The position numbers and the translations under genes are program-made. A DNA stretch of 64,000 nucleotides from contig JAZLJW010000047.1 in assembly GCA_045597345.1 (NCBI GenBank), forward strand, positions 1 to 64,000. Reading direction: 5' to 3'. Every line of letters starts with the position of its first letter. Position 1 is the stretch's first letter. Below the pieces are notes generated by a model that saw only the letters and a program-made list of their open reading frames with translations, ran no database searches and had not been told where the DNA came from. Below are positions 50,619 through 58,780 of the stretch, one piece after another. This DNA is from Treponema_I sp045597345. GTDB taxonomy: Bacteria > Spirochaetota > Spirochaetia > Treponematales > Treponemataceae.

Positions 50619-52064
50619 TTACAGCACCTGTCCGATATGCCGGATCAGTACCTTTATGTAGGCTCCGGCATGAAAATCGTTTTGCAGCCGGAAGTGGGCA
50701 TCCCGGTGTATTTCAAACGATGTCATGCGGTTCATTGAATACCATTGTAGCATGTTTTTCTCTTCCGAAAAAATCAGGGCAAGCCAGTCTCCATGGTACA
50801 GGAAAATGTAGTGGGGATGGCCGGTAACCGTATAGGTATTGTTATGGGTATCTGTATATTGGAATGAACAGGGAAAATGACGTCTTGCGCACAGAAAGCA
50901 GTCTGAGAACAGCTTGTAGTCGCAGTCTTTGTGCCCGGCATAGACTAAGGACAAATCCAACTGAATACCTATGGGTTCATCGTCTTGTATCAGGTCTTCT
51001 CCCAGGTTTGCACGGCCTTTCATTTCAATAAGAAGCGTAGAAAGAACTGTTTCAAAACTGTGTTTTACCGGCCCCTGAGGCAGCCCCCGCACAATATACT
51101 GCATGATGGAAACTGCCAGAAGGTCATCGGTGGTAAGCCCCAGAACATCCTCCTTATTCATCAGTTCGTATCCACGGTGTCTCCCCCGCAGTTCAAATAC
51201 ACAGCCTTTTATTTCCCTCAGGCGTTTTATTGACCGGCTTACTGTATCGCGGCAGTTAAACATGCCCGAAAGATCCCGGATAATGTCATCAGAATTGGGG
51301 TATTTCAGCTGCCCGTCACACCGCCCGTTGCTTTCTGCAATGTACCGTAGCAGCGCCATATCGTTTTCGCCGATAACATCGCCGGTTTTGTTGAACTTTG
51401 CCAGCTTTTTGTAATCCGGATGATTTACCAGAATCCGGTTTATTTCATTCAGGTCTTTCTTTACCTCATTAATTCTGTGTTTCTGACTGCCAGTCTTTTC
51501 ATATTTGTCTGCCAGCTGGGGATACGTTAAGGGGCTTGCTCCTGCCACATTCTGTATTCCCAGCCGGTCAAAGAGCATGTCTATTCTGTCATCGTGTTCA
51601 GAATCAGGCAGATATTTCTGCAGGTACAGCCGCAATTGTTTTCTGAGTTCTACCTCTTTTGATTCTTCTTCCAGAGCTTCACTTTCGCTTCGGTAGACGC
51701 GGGTATCTTCAACATGGTAGATACCGGCTTCAAAATCTTTGTCTTCCTGTTCCTTTGCTTCCTTATCCGCATAGAACCTGGCTTCCCGCTTTTTTATGGC
51801 AGGAAGATCATTGATTCCCTTTAAGAATGCACCGCGGATAGGCTTCCACAAATAGGCCTCAATGGAATTGTTTTTTGATGAATCATATTTTTCAATCAGT
51901 TCAATCGCCACGTCATAGGCATAAAAAGCCTTCATGTCGTCCCATTCCCATTGGGTAATGTGACCAACCTGCAGTGTCGGATCTTTCTTGATATCAGAAA
52001 TAACACGGTCAAAAAAATCAGATTTCGGATTTAAAACATCCCATTTATCAGTGACTTCGCTCAT
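50619..52064 (-). CDS. Sigma-like N-terminus fused to HTH-WYL-type regulator
   Basis: I do not know this architecture. Residues 1-90 contain AIELIEKYDSSKNNSIEAYLWKPIRGAFLKGI, which reads like sigma-70 region 2, and about 150-210 (DRIDMLFDRLGI ... LADKYEKTGSQKHRINEVKKDL) reads like region 4. An HTH follows (about 255-300, DIIRDLSGMFNCRDTVSRSIKRL). The last part begins LTTDDLLAVSIMQYIVRGLPQGP, like the linker of WYL regulators, and continues as a beta-rich ligand domain. It may be a sigma-factor-like or anti-sigma-like protein sensing a ligand. It is divergent from a sigma-70 gene. Confidence 0.6.
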   Translation of the reverse strand: MSEVTDKWDVLNPKSDFFDRVISDIKKDPTLQVGHITQWEWDDMKAFYAYDVAIELIEKYDSSKNNSIEAYLWKPIRGAFLKGINDLPAIKKREARFYADKEAKEQEDKDFEAGIYHVEDTRVYRSESEALEEESKEVELRKQLRLYLQKYLPDSEHDDRIDMLFDRLGIQNVAGASPLTYPQLADKYEKTGSQKHRINEVKKDLNEINRILVNHPDYKKLAKFNKTGDVIGENDMALLRYIAESNGRCDGQLKYPNSDDIIRDLSGMFNCRDTVSRSIKRLREIKGCVFELRGRHRGYELMNKEDVLGLTTDDLLAVSIMQYIVRGLPQGPVKHSFETVLSTLLIEMKGRANLGEDLIQDDEPIGIQLDLSLVYAGHKDCDYKLFSDCFLCARRHFPCSFQYTDTHNNTYTVTGHPHYIFLYHGDWLALIFSEEKNMLQWYSMNRMTSFEIHRDAHFRLQNDFHAGAYIKVLIRHIGQVL

Positions 52065-52100
52065 ACATCACATTTTAGCACATTTTTTTTCATTTTTTAT

Positions 52101-52129
52101 ATTTATGTACGGCTTTTTCATACATAAAT
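52101..52129. promoter_or_regulatory. Inverted repeat between the divergent regulator genes
   Basis: ATTTATGTA and TACATAAAT, nine-base perfect arms with an 11-base spacer, lie in the 125-base space between the WYL-type gene and the sigma gene. It is well placed for joint control of both. Confidence 0.6.
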
Positions 52130-52189
52130 CGGATTTATAAGGATGTACGGCAATAAAGCCTGAATCCAACGAACGCAAGGGGTAATCGT

Positions 52190-52885
52190 ATGAACGTAGT
52201 AGAAGCTTTTGTAAAATCAATCGGTGTAGGTCCGGTTCTTTCCCGGGAAGAAGAAGCAAAACTGATTTTGGCTGCCCAGAATGGCAGTGAAAAAGCAAAG
52301 AGACAGTTATTGCAGTCAAACATCCGGTTTATTGTCCAGACTGCCTGCAAAGGCAAATTCGCTTCCAGCTTTCTGGATGTTGAAGACAAACTGGTATGCG
52401 GCACCATGGGCTTTATGCATGCCGTAGAAAAATTCAATGTAAACTCCGGCAACAAGCTGATTACCTATGCAAAGCACTGGATTGAAGAAGAAATCCGCAG
52501 CAACCTGATGAATTACGAACGTGCTATCCGTATTCCCCAGAACCAGCTGAAAAACCATACAGAAGGTCTTCCGGTATGCGACTATTCCCTGGATGCTCCC
52601 TGCGGCGAAGACAGCACTTCCTTCGGCGATTTATACGAAGATGATATCTATGATTCTCCGGAAACTGCCTGGGAGAAAAAAGAACTGCGTTCAGAACTGG
52701 AATATTTCCTTGATACCCTTACCTCAGAAGAGTCGTATATCATTCGGGCTTATTCCGGCTATGGCTTAGATAAGCCCCTGTCACTGCGCCAGATTGCTGA
52801 AAAGGTGAATGTAAGCCACAGCACAGTCCGCAATATCCTGAAAAAAATCCGGGAACAGGCTGTGGAATACGGCCTTGCCGCCTGA
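52190..52885 (+). CDS. RNA polymerase sigma-70 family factor
   Basis: In this 231-residue protein region 1.2/2 begins GPVLSREEEAKLILAAQNG, the core-binding part is LLQSNIRFIVQTACKGKF, and the -10 reading part (EKFNVNSGNKLITYAKHWIEEEIRSNLM) resembles RpoD/RpoH region 2.3-2.4. A short acidic stretch replaces most of region 3. Region 4 is LSLRQIAEKVNVSHSTVRNILKKIREQ. It is smaller than housekeeping sigma and lacks region 1.1, so it is an alternative factor. AAGGGG lies before the ATG. It probably transcribes some genes of this cluster. Confidence 0.88.
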   Translation: MNVVEAFVKSIGVGPVLSREEEAKLILAAQNGSEKAKRQLLQSNIRFIVQTACKGKFASSFLDVEDKLVCGTMGFMHAVEKFNVNSGNKLITYAKHWIEEEIRSNLMNYERAIRIPQNQLKNHTEGLPVCDYSLDAPCGEDSTSFGDLYEDDIYDSPETAWEKKELRSELEYFLDTLTSEESYIIRAYSGYGLDKPLSLRQIAEKVNVSHSTVRNILKKIREQAVEYGLAA

Positions 52886-52889
52886 TCTG

Positions 52890-53022
52890 GCATGCTGAAC
52901 TTGACTATGAATGATGATAACCAGTCATGCTGAGCTTGATAATGAATGTTGATAACCTGTCATGCTGAGCTTGACTATGAATGATGATAACCTGTCATGC
53001 TGAGCTTGTCTCAGCATCTCGC
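52890..53022. repeat. Dispersed repeat expanded into a 35-base tandem array
   Basis: About 3.5 units of TCATGCTGAGCTTGACTATG ... GATAACCTG follow one another, ending with TCATGCTGAGCTTGTCTCAG. It is another TCATGCTGAAC-type repeat, here amplified. No gene lies in 52886-53107. Confidence 0.85.
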
Positions 53023-53107
53023 CTGCAATTTTTACGAACGGAATAATTCAACCTATAGTAGTGTTTGTAAAAACGAATGCAAAGAATAACGTCATAAAGG
53101 GGAATAC

Positions 53108-54565
53108 ATGGGACGTTTAACTAACCTGGTGTATACCGGAATTGAAGTTTGCCGTGAATCAAAGGTGCCGGTACTGTTTGTATCAAATCCTGGCTACGGC
53201 AAAACCACGCTGGTCAAAAAATGGGCCGAAACCAACAATTATCACGTAGAAACAATCATCGGGTCTTCGTTTGCAAAAGAAGAAGTACAGGGATATCAGG
53301 TTAATACCGGCAAAAAACATCTGGAATTTCTTGAGCCTTACTGGTATACCCGCATCATGAATGAACACAAAGTCGGCCGTCCTACCATTCTTTTCATCGA
53401 TGAACTTTCTACAGCCCCCTCAGAAGTTCAGGGATCCCTTTTCCGCCTGATTTTTGACCGCTGCATCGGTAATGGAGACCTTCTGCCGGAAGACACTCTG
53501 ATTATTTCTGCCGCCAACTATAAGGAAAACCTGCCTGATTATTTTGAAATTACCGCCCCGGCCCTGAACAGATTCTGCGTCATTAATCTGCTTCCCCGTT
53601 CTCCCCAGGAAGTGGTTCAGGAATTTCTTTCACCCATTGATGATGTTCCTGAATATACCCGTATGGAACAGTCTGAAGAAGAGCGGTCTCAGATCAGACA
53701 GAAACTGCAGCAGGAACTGTGCAGTCTGATTGTTACGTATCCTGAAGAATCTTTTGACAGCAGGAATAAGTCATTTCACGACGTGTACAGTGACAGCCCG
53801 GACAATCAGAAACGTGTTCTGAATTTCATGTCTGGCAGAACCATCAGTTATCTTGCCGAAGTTATCATAGCCATACGAACCCTGTCATTGAAGATCGGAA
53901 ATCCCTATATCGATGAAGCCCTGGACGGACTTGTCGGTCTTGGTACCAATAATTTTGCCTCAGAAAAGGAGCATGCTGCCTATCTGCAGTCGCTGCACAA
54001 GATCATGAAAGGAGTCATTTTCAATCTGGCAAAACGGGAATTCACCGCTGATGAGCTTATGGATAAATCTGTTTCAGAAATCATTACAGAAATGCATCAG
54101 CTGGCTGACAGTCTGGAACTTACAGAAAAAAGCGCAACCTTATTCTGTCAGGTCATGAGTACTAAATTAAATGACTATGCACGCAATATTTCACGGATGG
54201 TTTCAACAAACCGGGATTTCCTCTGGTCAGAAGCAAAAGCTGCACAAATGCTGACTCAGATTGCAAATAAGGTTCACCTGCGGGATACCGTTTCTTTAAC
54301 AGCGGTAAAGACCATAGCGGATGTACTTTTATCACTGCTGGGAGAGAAAAAGGGTAAGAATGTTGATTTCAGTCTTGTCCGTATTATTGACGAGCGGGGT
54401 AGTATTTGCGAAACAGTTCTGCAGCGCCAGAATCGTGTGTTTACCACCTGTGCCCTGACTTCCGGCATCATACCGGTTAATCACTATGACCTGTTTGAAC
54501 GTGTGGTATCTGTCTACGACGGACGCTGCTGGATGCCACTGCAGAAATACTTAATGGCGGTGTAA
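53108..54565 (+). CDS. MoxR-type AAA+ ATPase
   Basis: In this 485-residue protein Walker A SNPGYGKTTLVKKW is at about residues 27-40, Walker B PTILFIDELSTAPSEVQGSLF near 95, and sensor 1 LIISAANYKEN near 135, followed by a long helical C-terminal part. The order and neighbours (a VWA gene that begins at the next base) mark it as a MoxR-like chaperone ATPase. Such ATPases act with VWA proteins to remodel or insert metals into client complexes. AAAGGGG precedes the ATG. Confidence 0.88.
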   Translation: MGRLTNLVYTGIEVCRESKVPVLFVSNPGYGKTTLVKKWAETNNYHVETIIGSSFAKEEVQGYQVNTGKKHLEFLEPYWYTRIMNEHKVGRPTILFIDELSTAPSEVQGSLFRLIFDRCIGNGDLLPEDTLIISAANYKENLPDYFEITAPALNRFCVINLLPRSPQEVVQEFLSPIDDVPEYTRMEQSEEERSQIRQKLQQELCSLIVTYPEESFDSRNKSFHDVYSDSPDNQKRVLNFMSGRTISYLAEVIIAIRTLSLKIGNPYIDEALDGLVGLGTNNFASEKEHAAYLQSLHKIMKGVIFNLAKREFTADELMDKSVSEIITEMHQLADSLELTEKSATLFCQVMSTKLNDYARNISRMVSTNRDFLWSEAKAAQMLTQIANKVHLRDTVSLTAVKTIADVLLSLLGEKKGKNVDFSLVRIIDERGSICETVLQRQNRVFTTCALTSGIIPVNHYDLFERVVSVYDGRCWMPLQKYLMAV

Positions 54566-55897
54566 ATGTTTGCGCAGTTTAATTCCGTACTCCAGAAACT
54601 GCAGTACCTGCCGGTGGATGTGCAGTGGATTCCAAAACAGGCAGGGACAGTAACGGCCAGAAGTTTTTATGATTCGAAAACCCGCTGTTATGTCATTCAG
54701 ACTCCGCAAGTTGAAGGTCTTTTTATGCATGAAGCAGGCCATATTCTGTTTCAGCATAACCGGTATTCAGAACTGGCTCATCAGGCTGCAGATTTGGTCT
54801 TTGAAAACCAGCTTGCCAGATATTTTCCCGACCTGAAAAAAGACAGTCCCAGACGCAATGAAATGGTGCATTATGTTTTGAACATGGCAATGGACTGTGA
54901 AGTTAATTCAAAGCTCTTTTCCCCTTATGAACAGGAGTTGCTGGCAGATACAATCAAAAAAACGTTCCGTGTTCCATCAGGGGGAATTTTCCCCAAAGAT
55001 TTGGGAATGGAAGACGGTCAGTCCTATCTGTTTTACCTGCAGAAAATGACGGTAAAAAAGGAGTTGGGGAAAGAAATTGTTAAACAGGCGAATGGGTATA
55101 CGTGGGTTAAGGAGTTAACCGAAGGTCAGATTGCATCAAAACTGCGCACACTGGCCCGGAATCTTGAAAAAGACAACACTATGCCTGATGGCAGTCAGAT
55201 TACCATTTACCGGCAGCAGACTCCTGAAGACTATGATTCCGGTTCAATGGGTATAAAACCAGGACCTCTGCCAGCAGGCGCAAAAAACACGGCTCCCGGT
55301 TCCGGTTCGGGCAGTGGAAAACGGATTACGGTGCAGGGTAAGCATTATGATTCTCTGGAAGAGGCAGTGCATCAGGTGATGCCGAAGAAGGTAAAGGGCA
55401 GTCGCAGTGACCCGGTGTACAACTACAACAGAAGGAAACAGGGAAATACCGGGGTTCTTATCAGTAAATATGTAGAAAGAGAGCGGTATTTGAATCCGGC
55501 CGTGTATATTCTGGTGGACTGTTCCGGTTCCATGGACCGGAGTACTCTTGATGATGTGGTTACAACGCTTAAAAATACACGGTTTCACAAGCGGTCAAAG
55601 ATAGTGTTCTGGGATACCGGGTTACTGTCTGAGGTTTCGTATGAAGACCGGAATAAGATACATGATTTTCCTTCTGGCGGGGGAACCAATATGGCATTGG
55701 GAATCAGGTATATCGGGAAGACGTTTAAGGACGATGATAACCTGATTGTTATCAGCGATTTCTTCGACAATCTTGATGCCATAGAAAAAGCGCTGGTGGA
55801 TACGGGAATTAAATCACGACATTTGATGGTTGCAAGCAGGGGGTACAACCAGGGTATTGAGAGGATTCGCGGTTTTAATCTTTTTGCTCTGAAATAA
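54566..55897 (+). CDS. Metallopeptidase-VWA protein (DUF2201 type), MoxR partner
   Basis: In this 443-residue protein the N-terminal part has a zinc metallopeptidase motif HEAGH at residues 55-59 (GLFMHEAGHILFQHN). The C-terminal VWA domain shows the MIDAS motif DCSGS at about 317-321 and VISDFFDNLD. A Gly/Ser/Pro-rich linker (about 225-255) joins the two. It resembles the DUF2201 proteins that pair with MoxR ATPases. The ATG directly follows the MoxR stop codon, so synthesis is coupled. Peptidase activity is predicted only from the motif. Confidence 0.85.
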   Translation: MFAQFNSVLQKLQYLPVDVQWIPKQAGTVTARSFYDSKTRCYVIQTPQVEGLFMHEAGHILFQHNRYSELAHQAADLVFENQLARYFPDLKKDSPRRNEMVHYVLNMAMDCEVNSKLFSPYEQELLADTIKKTFRVPSGGIFPKDLGMEDGQSYLFYLQKMTVKKELGKEIVKQANGYTWVKELTEGQIASKLRTLARNLEKDNTMPDGSQITIYRQQTPEDYDSGSMGIKPGPLPAGAKNTAPGSGSGSGKRITVQGKHYDSLEEAVHQVMPKKVKGSRSDPVYNYNRRKQGNTGVLISKYVERERYLNPAVYILVDCSGSMDRSTLDDVVTTLKNTRFHKRSKIVFWDTGLLSEVSYEDRNKIHDFPSGGGTNMALGIRYIGKTFKDDDNLIVISDFFDNLDAIEKALVDTGIKSRHLMVASRGYNQGIERIRGFNLFALK

Positions 55898-55966
55898 CAG
55901 ATTATTATTTTACGATTGGCATTTTCGAATCTAGATTAATGGTGTCAGAGATAAGGAGATGTGCAG

Positions 55967-56143
55967 ATGAAAACCGTAAATACCGAAAGAAACACCAGCA
56001 AAAAAGCAGTTCAGTCAGGATCTTTTGAAGCCGTATATTTTCTGGCAGATAAAATGGCGCAGCAGGCTGCCAGCAAATACCGCACATCAAACCCAAGACG
56101 TTTTGTCCGCAATACTCCCGGCATTTTCCGCAGATATGCATGA
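55967..56143 (+). CDS. Small basic protein
   Basis: This 58-residue basic protein begins MKTVNTERNTSKKAV, with AAGGAG eight bases before ATG 55967. It is rich in Lys, Arg, Ser and Gln, with a central amphipathic helix (SFEAVYFLADKMAQQAASKY) and a basic end (NPRRFVRNTPGIFRRYA). No family is recognised. It lies 70 bases after the VWA gene and just ahead of a frameshifted gene, probably in the same operon. Confidence 0.5.
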   Translation: MKTVNTERNTSKKAVQSGSFEAVYFLADKMAQQAASKYRTSNPRRFVRNTPGIFRRYA

Positions 56144-56150
56144 GGTTTTA

Positions 56151-56686
56151 ATGAAATCAAAAAAAGAGCCAGAAAAAGAGTGGACTCTGATAAAACCAAG
56201 GAATGATTTTTTGAGTTACGAAGGTCTCTGGAAAAACTGTATTTTACGCTCAGAACATACACAATGTTTGGAACCCGCAGTCCGTTTGGTGGCGAAGGTG
56301 ATTACAACTGGGAATTCATAAATCTTGAAAAAGTTGCTGCAGGAGAAATGGAGTATGTCTGCTGGCAGCCAGAAGACCTTCCCTATAACAAAGGTCAGAA
56401 CGTATACAATGTGGAAGACGCAAAGCAGCTATGGACATTGCAGGTAATCTCTACTATTTGTAGCATGCTTGCTCAAATCAGTATGATAAAGGAATTTGAA
56501 TCAGAGTTCAGTACATATCCCTTATGGCTGAGATCACGCTGTGAATTTGCCTGCTACCGGTTCATGCCCTTGTTCAACGAATATCTTAGGAAGGACCCGG
56601 ATTGCGGGTACCTGGCAGACCGTACTTTTCTTCCAGTCGAAAATCTGATTCCCAGCCGCCTTCCCGACAAAAAACAGGCTCACTGA
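56151..56686 (+). pseudogene. Hypothetical protein interrupted by a one-base frameshift
   Basis: ATG 56151 opens MKSKKEPEKEWTLIKPRNDF but that frame ends at 56321. The frame that follows, open from 56207 to 56686, reads FELRRSLEKLYFTLRTYTMFG and continues for about 150 residues (EYVCWQPEDLPYNKGQNVYN and on). Adding one T to the T6 run at 56207-56212 joins them into a protein of about 178 residues. The break may be natural phase variation, decay or a sequencing error. The family is unknown. It is the last gene of the AAA/sigma/VWA cluster. Confidence 0.5.
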
Positions 56687-56724
56687 TTCCTGAATAGGAT
56701 TACCGAGCCTGTCGAAGTGTCCGC

Positions 56725-56894
56725 TGAATATGGCGCCATGGACGCCAAAAAAATTGGCGCCACGGATGGCGCCATAAACGTCGGGTTTGTTGGCATGGAA
56801 GCCAAAAAAATTCGCGCCACGGATGGCGCCATAACTGTTGAGTTTTGCGCTAGCAAAACTCAGTAAGTTGGTCTGACAGGGATGTCAGACCAAC
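56725..56894. repeat. Palindromic gene-end element, long form
   Basis: This has nested GGCGCC-based stems (two GCGCCACGGATGGCGCC-like units), then the palindrome TGAGTTTTGC-GCTA-GCAAAACTCA (56839-56862, central bases imperfect), then GTTGGTCTGACA/TGTCAGACCAAC (56867-56894) directly after the stop codon of the next gene. The order of parts is the same as at 45352-45472. Confidence 0.8.
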
Positions 56895-56895
56895 G

Positions 56896-58257
56896 TCAGT
56901 TTCTGAAACTGTGGATAGGAGCCGGAATGCGGCCGCCACGGTTAATAAAGTCGGCACAACCGAACTTGCTTACCTTCATACAGGGCATACCGCCCAGAAG
57001 ACCACCGAATTCAACCCATTCGCCTTCTTTTTTGCCGGGGGCCGGAATGATGCGCACAGCCGTTGTTTTGCTGTTTACCATACCGATGGCAAATTCATCA
57101 GCCATAATGCCGGAAATAGTGGTTGCCGGAGTATCACCGGGAATAGCGATCATATCAAGACCAACAGAACATACGGTGGTCATGGCTTCAAGTTTTTCAA
57201 GGCAGATGGAACCTTGCTGAACGGCGTTGATCATACCTTCGTCTTCTGAAACCGGAATGAATGCACCGCTTAAACCACCAACAGAAGTGCTGGCCATTAC
57301 GCCGCCTTTCTTAACCATATCGGTCAGCATGGCAAGGGCAGCAGTGGTACCGGGGGCTCCACAGCCTTCAATACCCATTTCTTCAATGATGCGGGCAACA
57401 GAGTCGCCAACTTCAGGCGTTGGGGCCAGAGAAAGGTCCAGAATACCAAAGTCAACGCCCAGACGTTTTGCAGCTTCACTACCAACCAGCTGGCCCAGAC
57501 GGGTAATCTTGAATGCCATCTTTTTAATACCTTCACCCAGTTCGTTAATAGGGCGGCCTTTGTATTCACGGGCAGCGGCCAGAATAACACCAGGACCTGA
57601 AACACCAACGTTAATAACGCTGTCAGCTTCTCCCGGTCCGTGGAAGGCGCCGGCCATAAAGGGGTTATCTTCCGGGGCGTTACAGAATACTACCAGCTTG
57701 GCACAACCGTTACATTCGCAGTCTTTGCTGGCTTCTGCAGTCTTCTTGATGACATCACCCATAATCTTAACAGCATCCATGTTGATACCGGCTTTGGTAG
57801 ATCCTACGTTTACGCTGGAACATACGTAGCTGGTAGAAGCCAGAGCTTCTGGAATTGATTCCATCAGGATGCGGTCGGCTGGTGTTATGCCTTTTGGAAC
57901 CAGAGCAGAAAAACCGCCGATAAAGTTAACGCCCAGCTCTTTGGCACAACGGTCAAGGGTGCGGCAGTAGTCAACATAGCTTTTTGCATTGCTGGCACCG
58001 GCTACCAGAGCGATAGGGGTAACAGAAATGCGTTTATTGATAATCGGCACACCAAATTCTTTTTCAATATCCTGTCCGGTTTTAACCAGATTGCCGGCTT
58101 TGCGCATGATTTTGTCATAAATCTTGTCGCAGGCTTTTTTCGGGTCGCTTTCGGCACAGTCCAAAAGGGAAATACCCATGGTAATACAGCGCACATCAAG
58201 CTTGTGGCGCATGAACATGTCTACAGTTTCCTGTATTTCTTCACCGGTATATAACAT
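56896..58257 (-). CDS. PFL-family protein (UPF0210/DUF711)
   Basis: This 453-residue protein matches the conserved UPF0210 family: LDVRCITMGISLLDC near the start, NKRISVTPIALVAG, NVGVSGPGV, LDLSLAPTPEVGDSVARI and SVGLDMIAIPGDTPA. The family has a fold related to pyruvate-formate-lyase/ribonucleotide reductase barrels but lacks a known reaction. It always travels with a small ACT protein, as here, so it is probably controlled by an amino acid. The ATG lies 31 bases after the ACT gene. Confidence 0.9.
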   Translation of the reverse strand: MLYTGEEIQETVDMFMRHKLDVRCITMGISLLDCAESDPKKACDKIYDKIMRKAGNLVKTGQDIEKEFGVPIINKRISVTPIALVAGASNAKSYVDYCRTLDRCAKELGVNFIGGFSALVPKGITPADRILMESIPEALASTSYVCSSVNVGSTKAGINMDAVKIMGDVIKKTAEASKDCECNGCAKLVVFCNAPEDNPFMAGAFHGPGEADSVINVGVSGPGVILAAAREYKGRPINELGEGIKKMAFKITRLGQLVGSEAAKRLGVDFGILDLSLAPTPEVGDSVARIIEEMGIEGCGAPGTTAALAMLTDMVKKGGVMASTSVGGLSGAFIPVSEDEGMINAVQQGSICLEKLEAMTTVCSVGLDMIAIPGDTPATTISGIMADEFAIGMVNSKTTAVRIIPAPGKKEGEWVEFGGLLGGMPCMKVSKFGCADFINRGGRIPAPIHSFRN

Positions 58258-58288
58258 GTGGAATCCTTAAATGTGATTTGTGGTGCGG

Positions 58289-58561
58289 TTATACGCGCTG
58301 CATGCTGTTGAATACACGCTCGTGCATAACGTTGATTTCTACGCCCATTCTGGCACCCAGTGCCTCAAGGTCGGCTCTCATGTCGGCAATGGTTTTTTCT
58401 GAAGCTGACAGGTCTACCATCATCATCATAACGAAGTTACCACTGAGAATAGTCTGGGTAATATCTGCAATGTTAATCTTCTTTTCTGAAAGATACGCAC
58501 TAACGGCGGCAATAATGCCCACCTGGTCTGAACCTACTACGGTAATGATTGCATTATTCAT
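58289..58561 (-). CDS. ACT-domain protein (UPF0237)
   Basis: This 90-residue protein consists of one ACT domain: AIITVVGSDQVGIIAAVSAYLSEKKINIADI is the ligand-binding start, followed by FVMMMMVDLS. It is the usual partner of the PFL/UPF0210 protein and is encoded just before it. ATG 58561 gives the family's normal length; the longer frame runs into the next gene's promoter. Confidence 0.92.
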   Translation of the reverse strand: MNNAIITVVGSDQVGIIAAVSAYLSEKKINIADITQTILSGNFVMMMMVDLSASEKTIADMRADLEALGARMGVEINVMHERVFNSMQRV

Positions 58562-58658
58562 AATACAGACAGTGTAGCGGATACCAGTGAAAATGTGTAT
58601 ACCGATATCCGCTGCCGGTGTGAAAAACTTTAAGTTTATTAAACTTTCTGCAGTATTA

Positions 58659-58687
58659 TTGAAATTTGACAGAAGGTATGGTACACT
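58659..58687 (+). promoter_or_regulatory. Promoter of the alanine symporter gene
   Basis: TTGAAA at 58659-58664, 17 bases, then TACACT at 58682-58687. A small AAGTTT-ATT-AAACTT palindrome lies just upstream, between the divergent genes. Confidence 0.6.
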
Positions 58688-58780
58688 GACCGCATCTTGT
58701 AATGACGCAGGGTGCTGGTAGTTTTCCGGTATCCCGCATACCGGCCGGGCTGCCTCGCATCCACAAAAAAAGAGGTAGTT

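Noticed and set aside
52890..53022. Possible CRISPR array because of 35-base units
   Set aside because: Units are adjacent without spacers, are degenerate copies of the dispersed repeat, and no cas genes are present.
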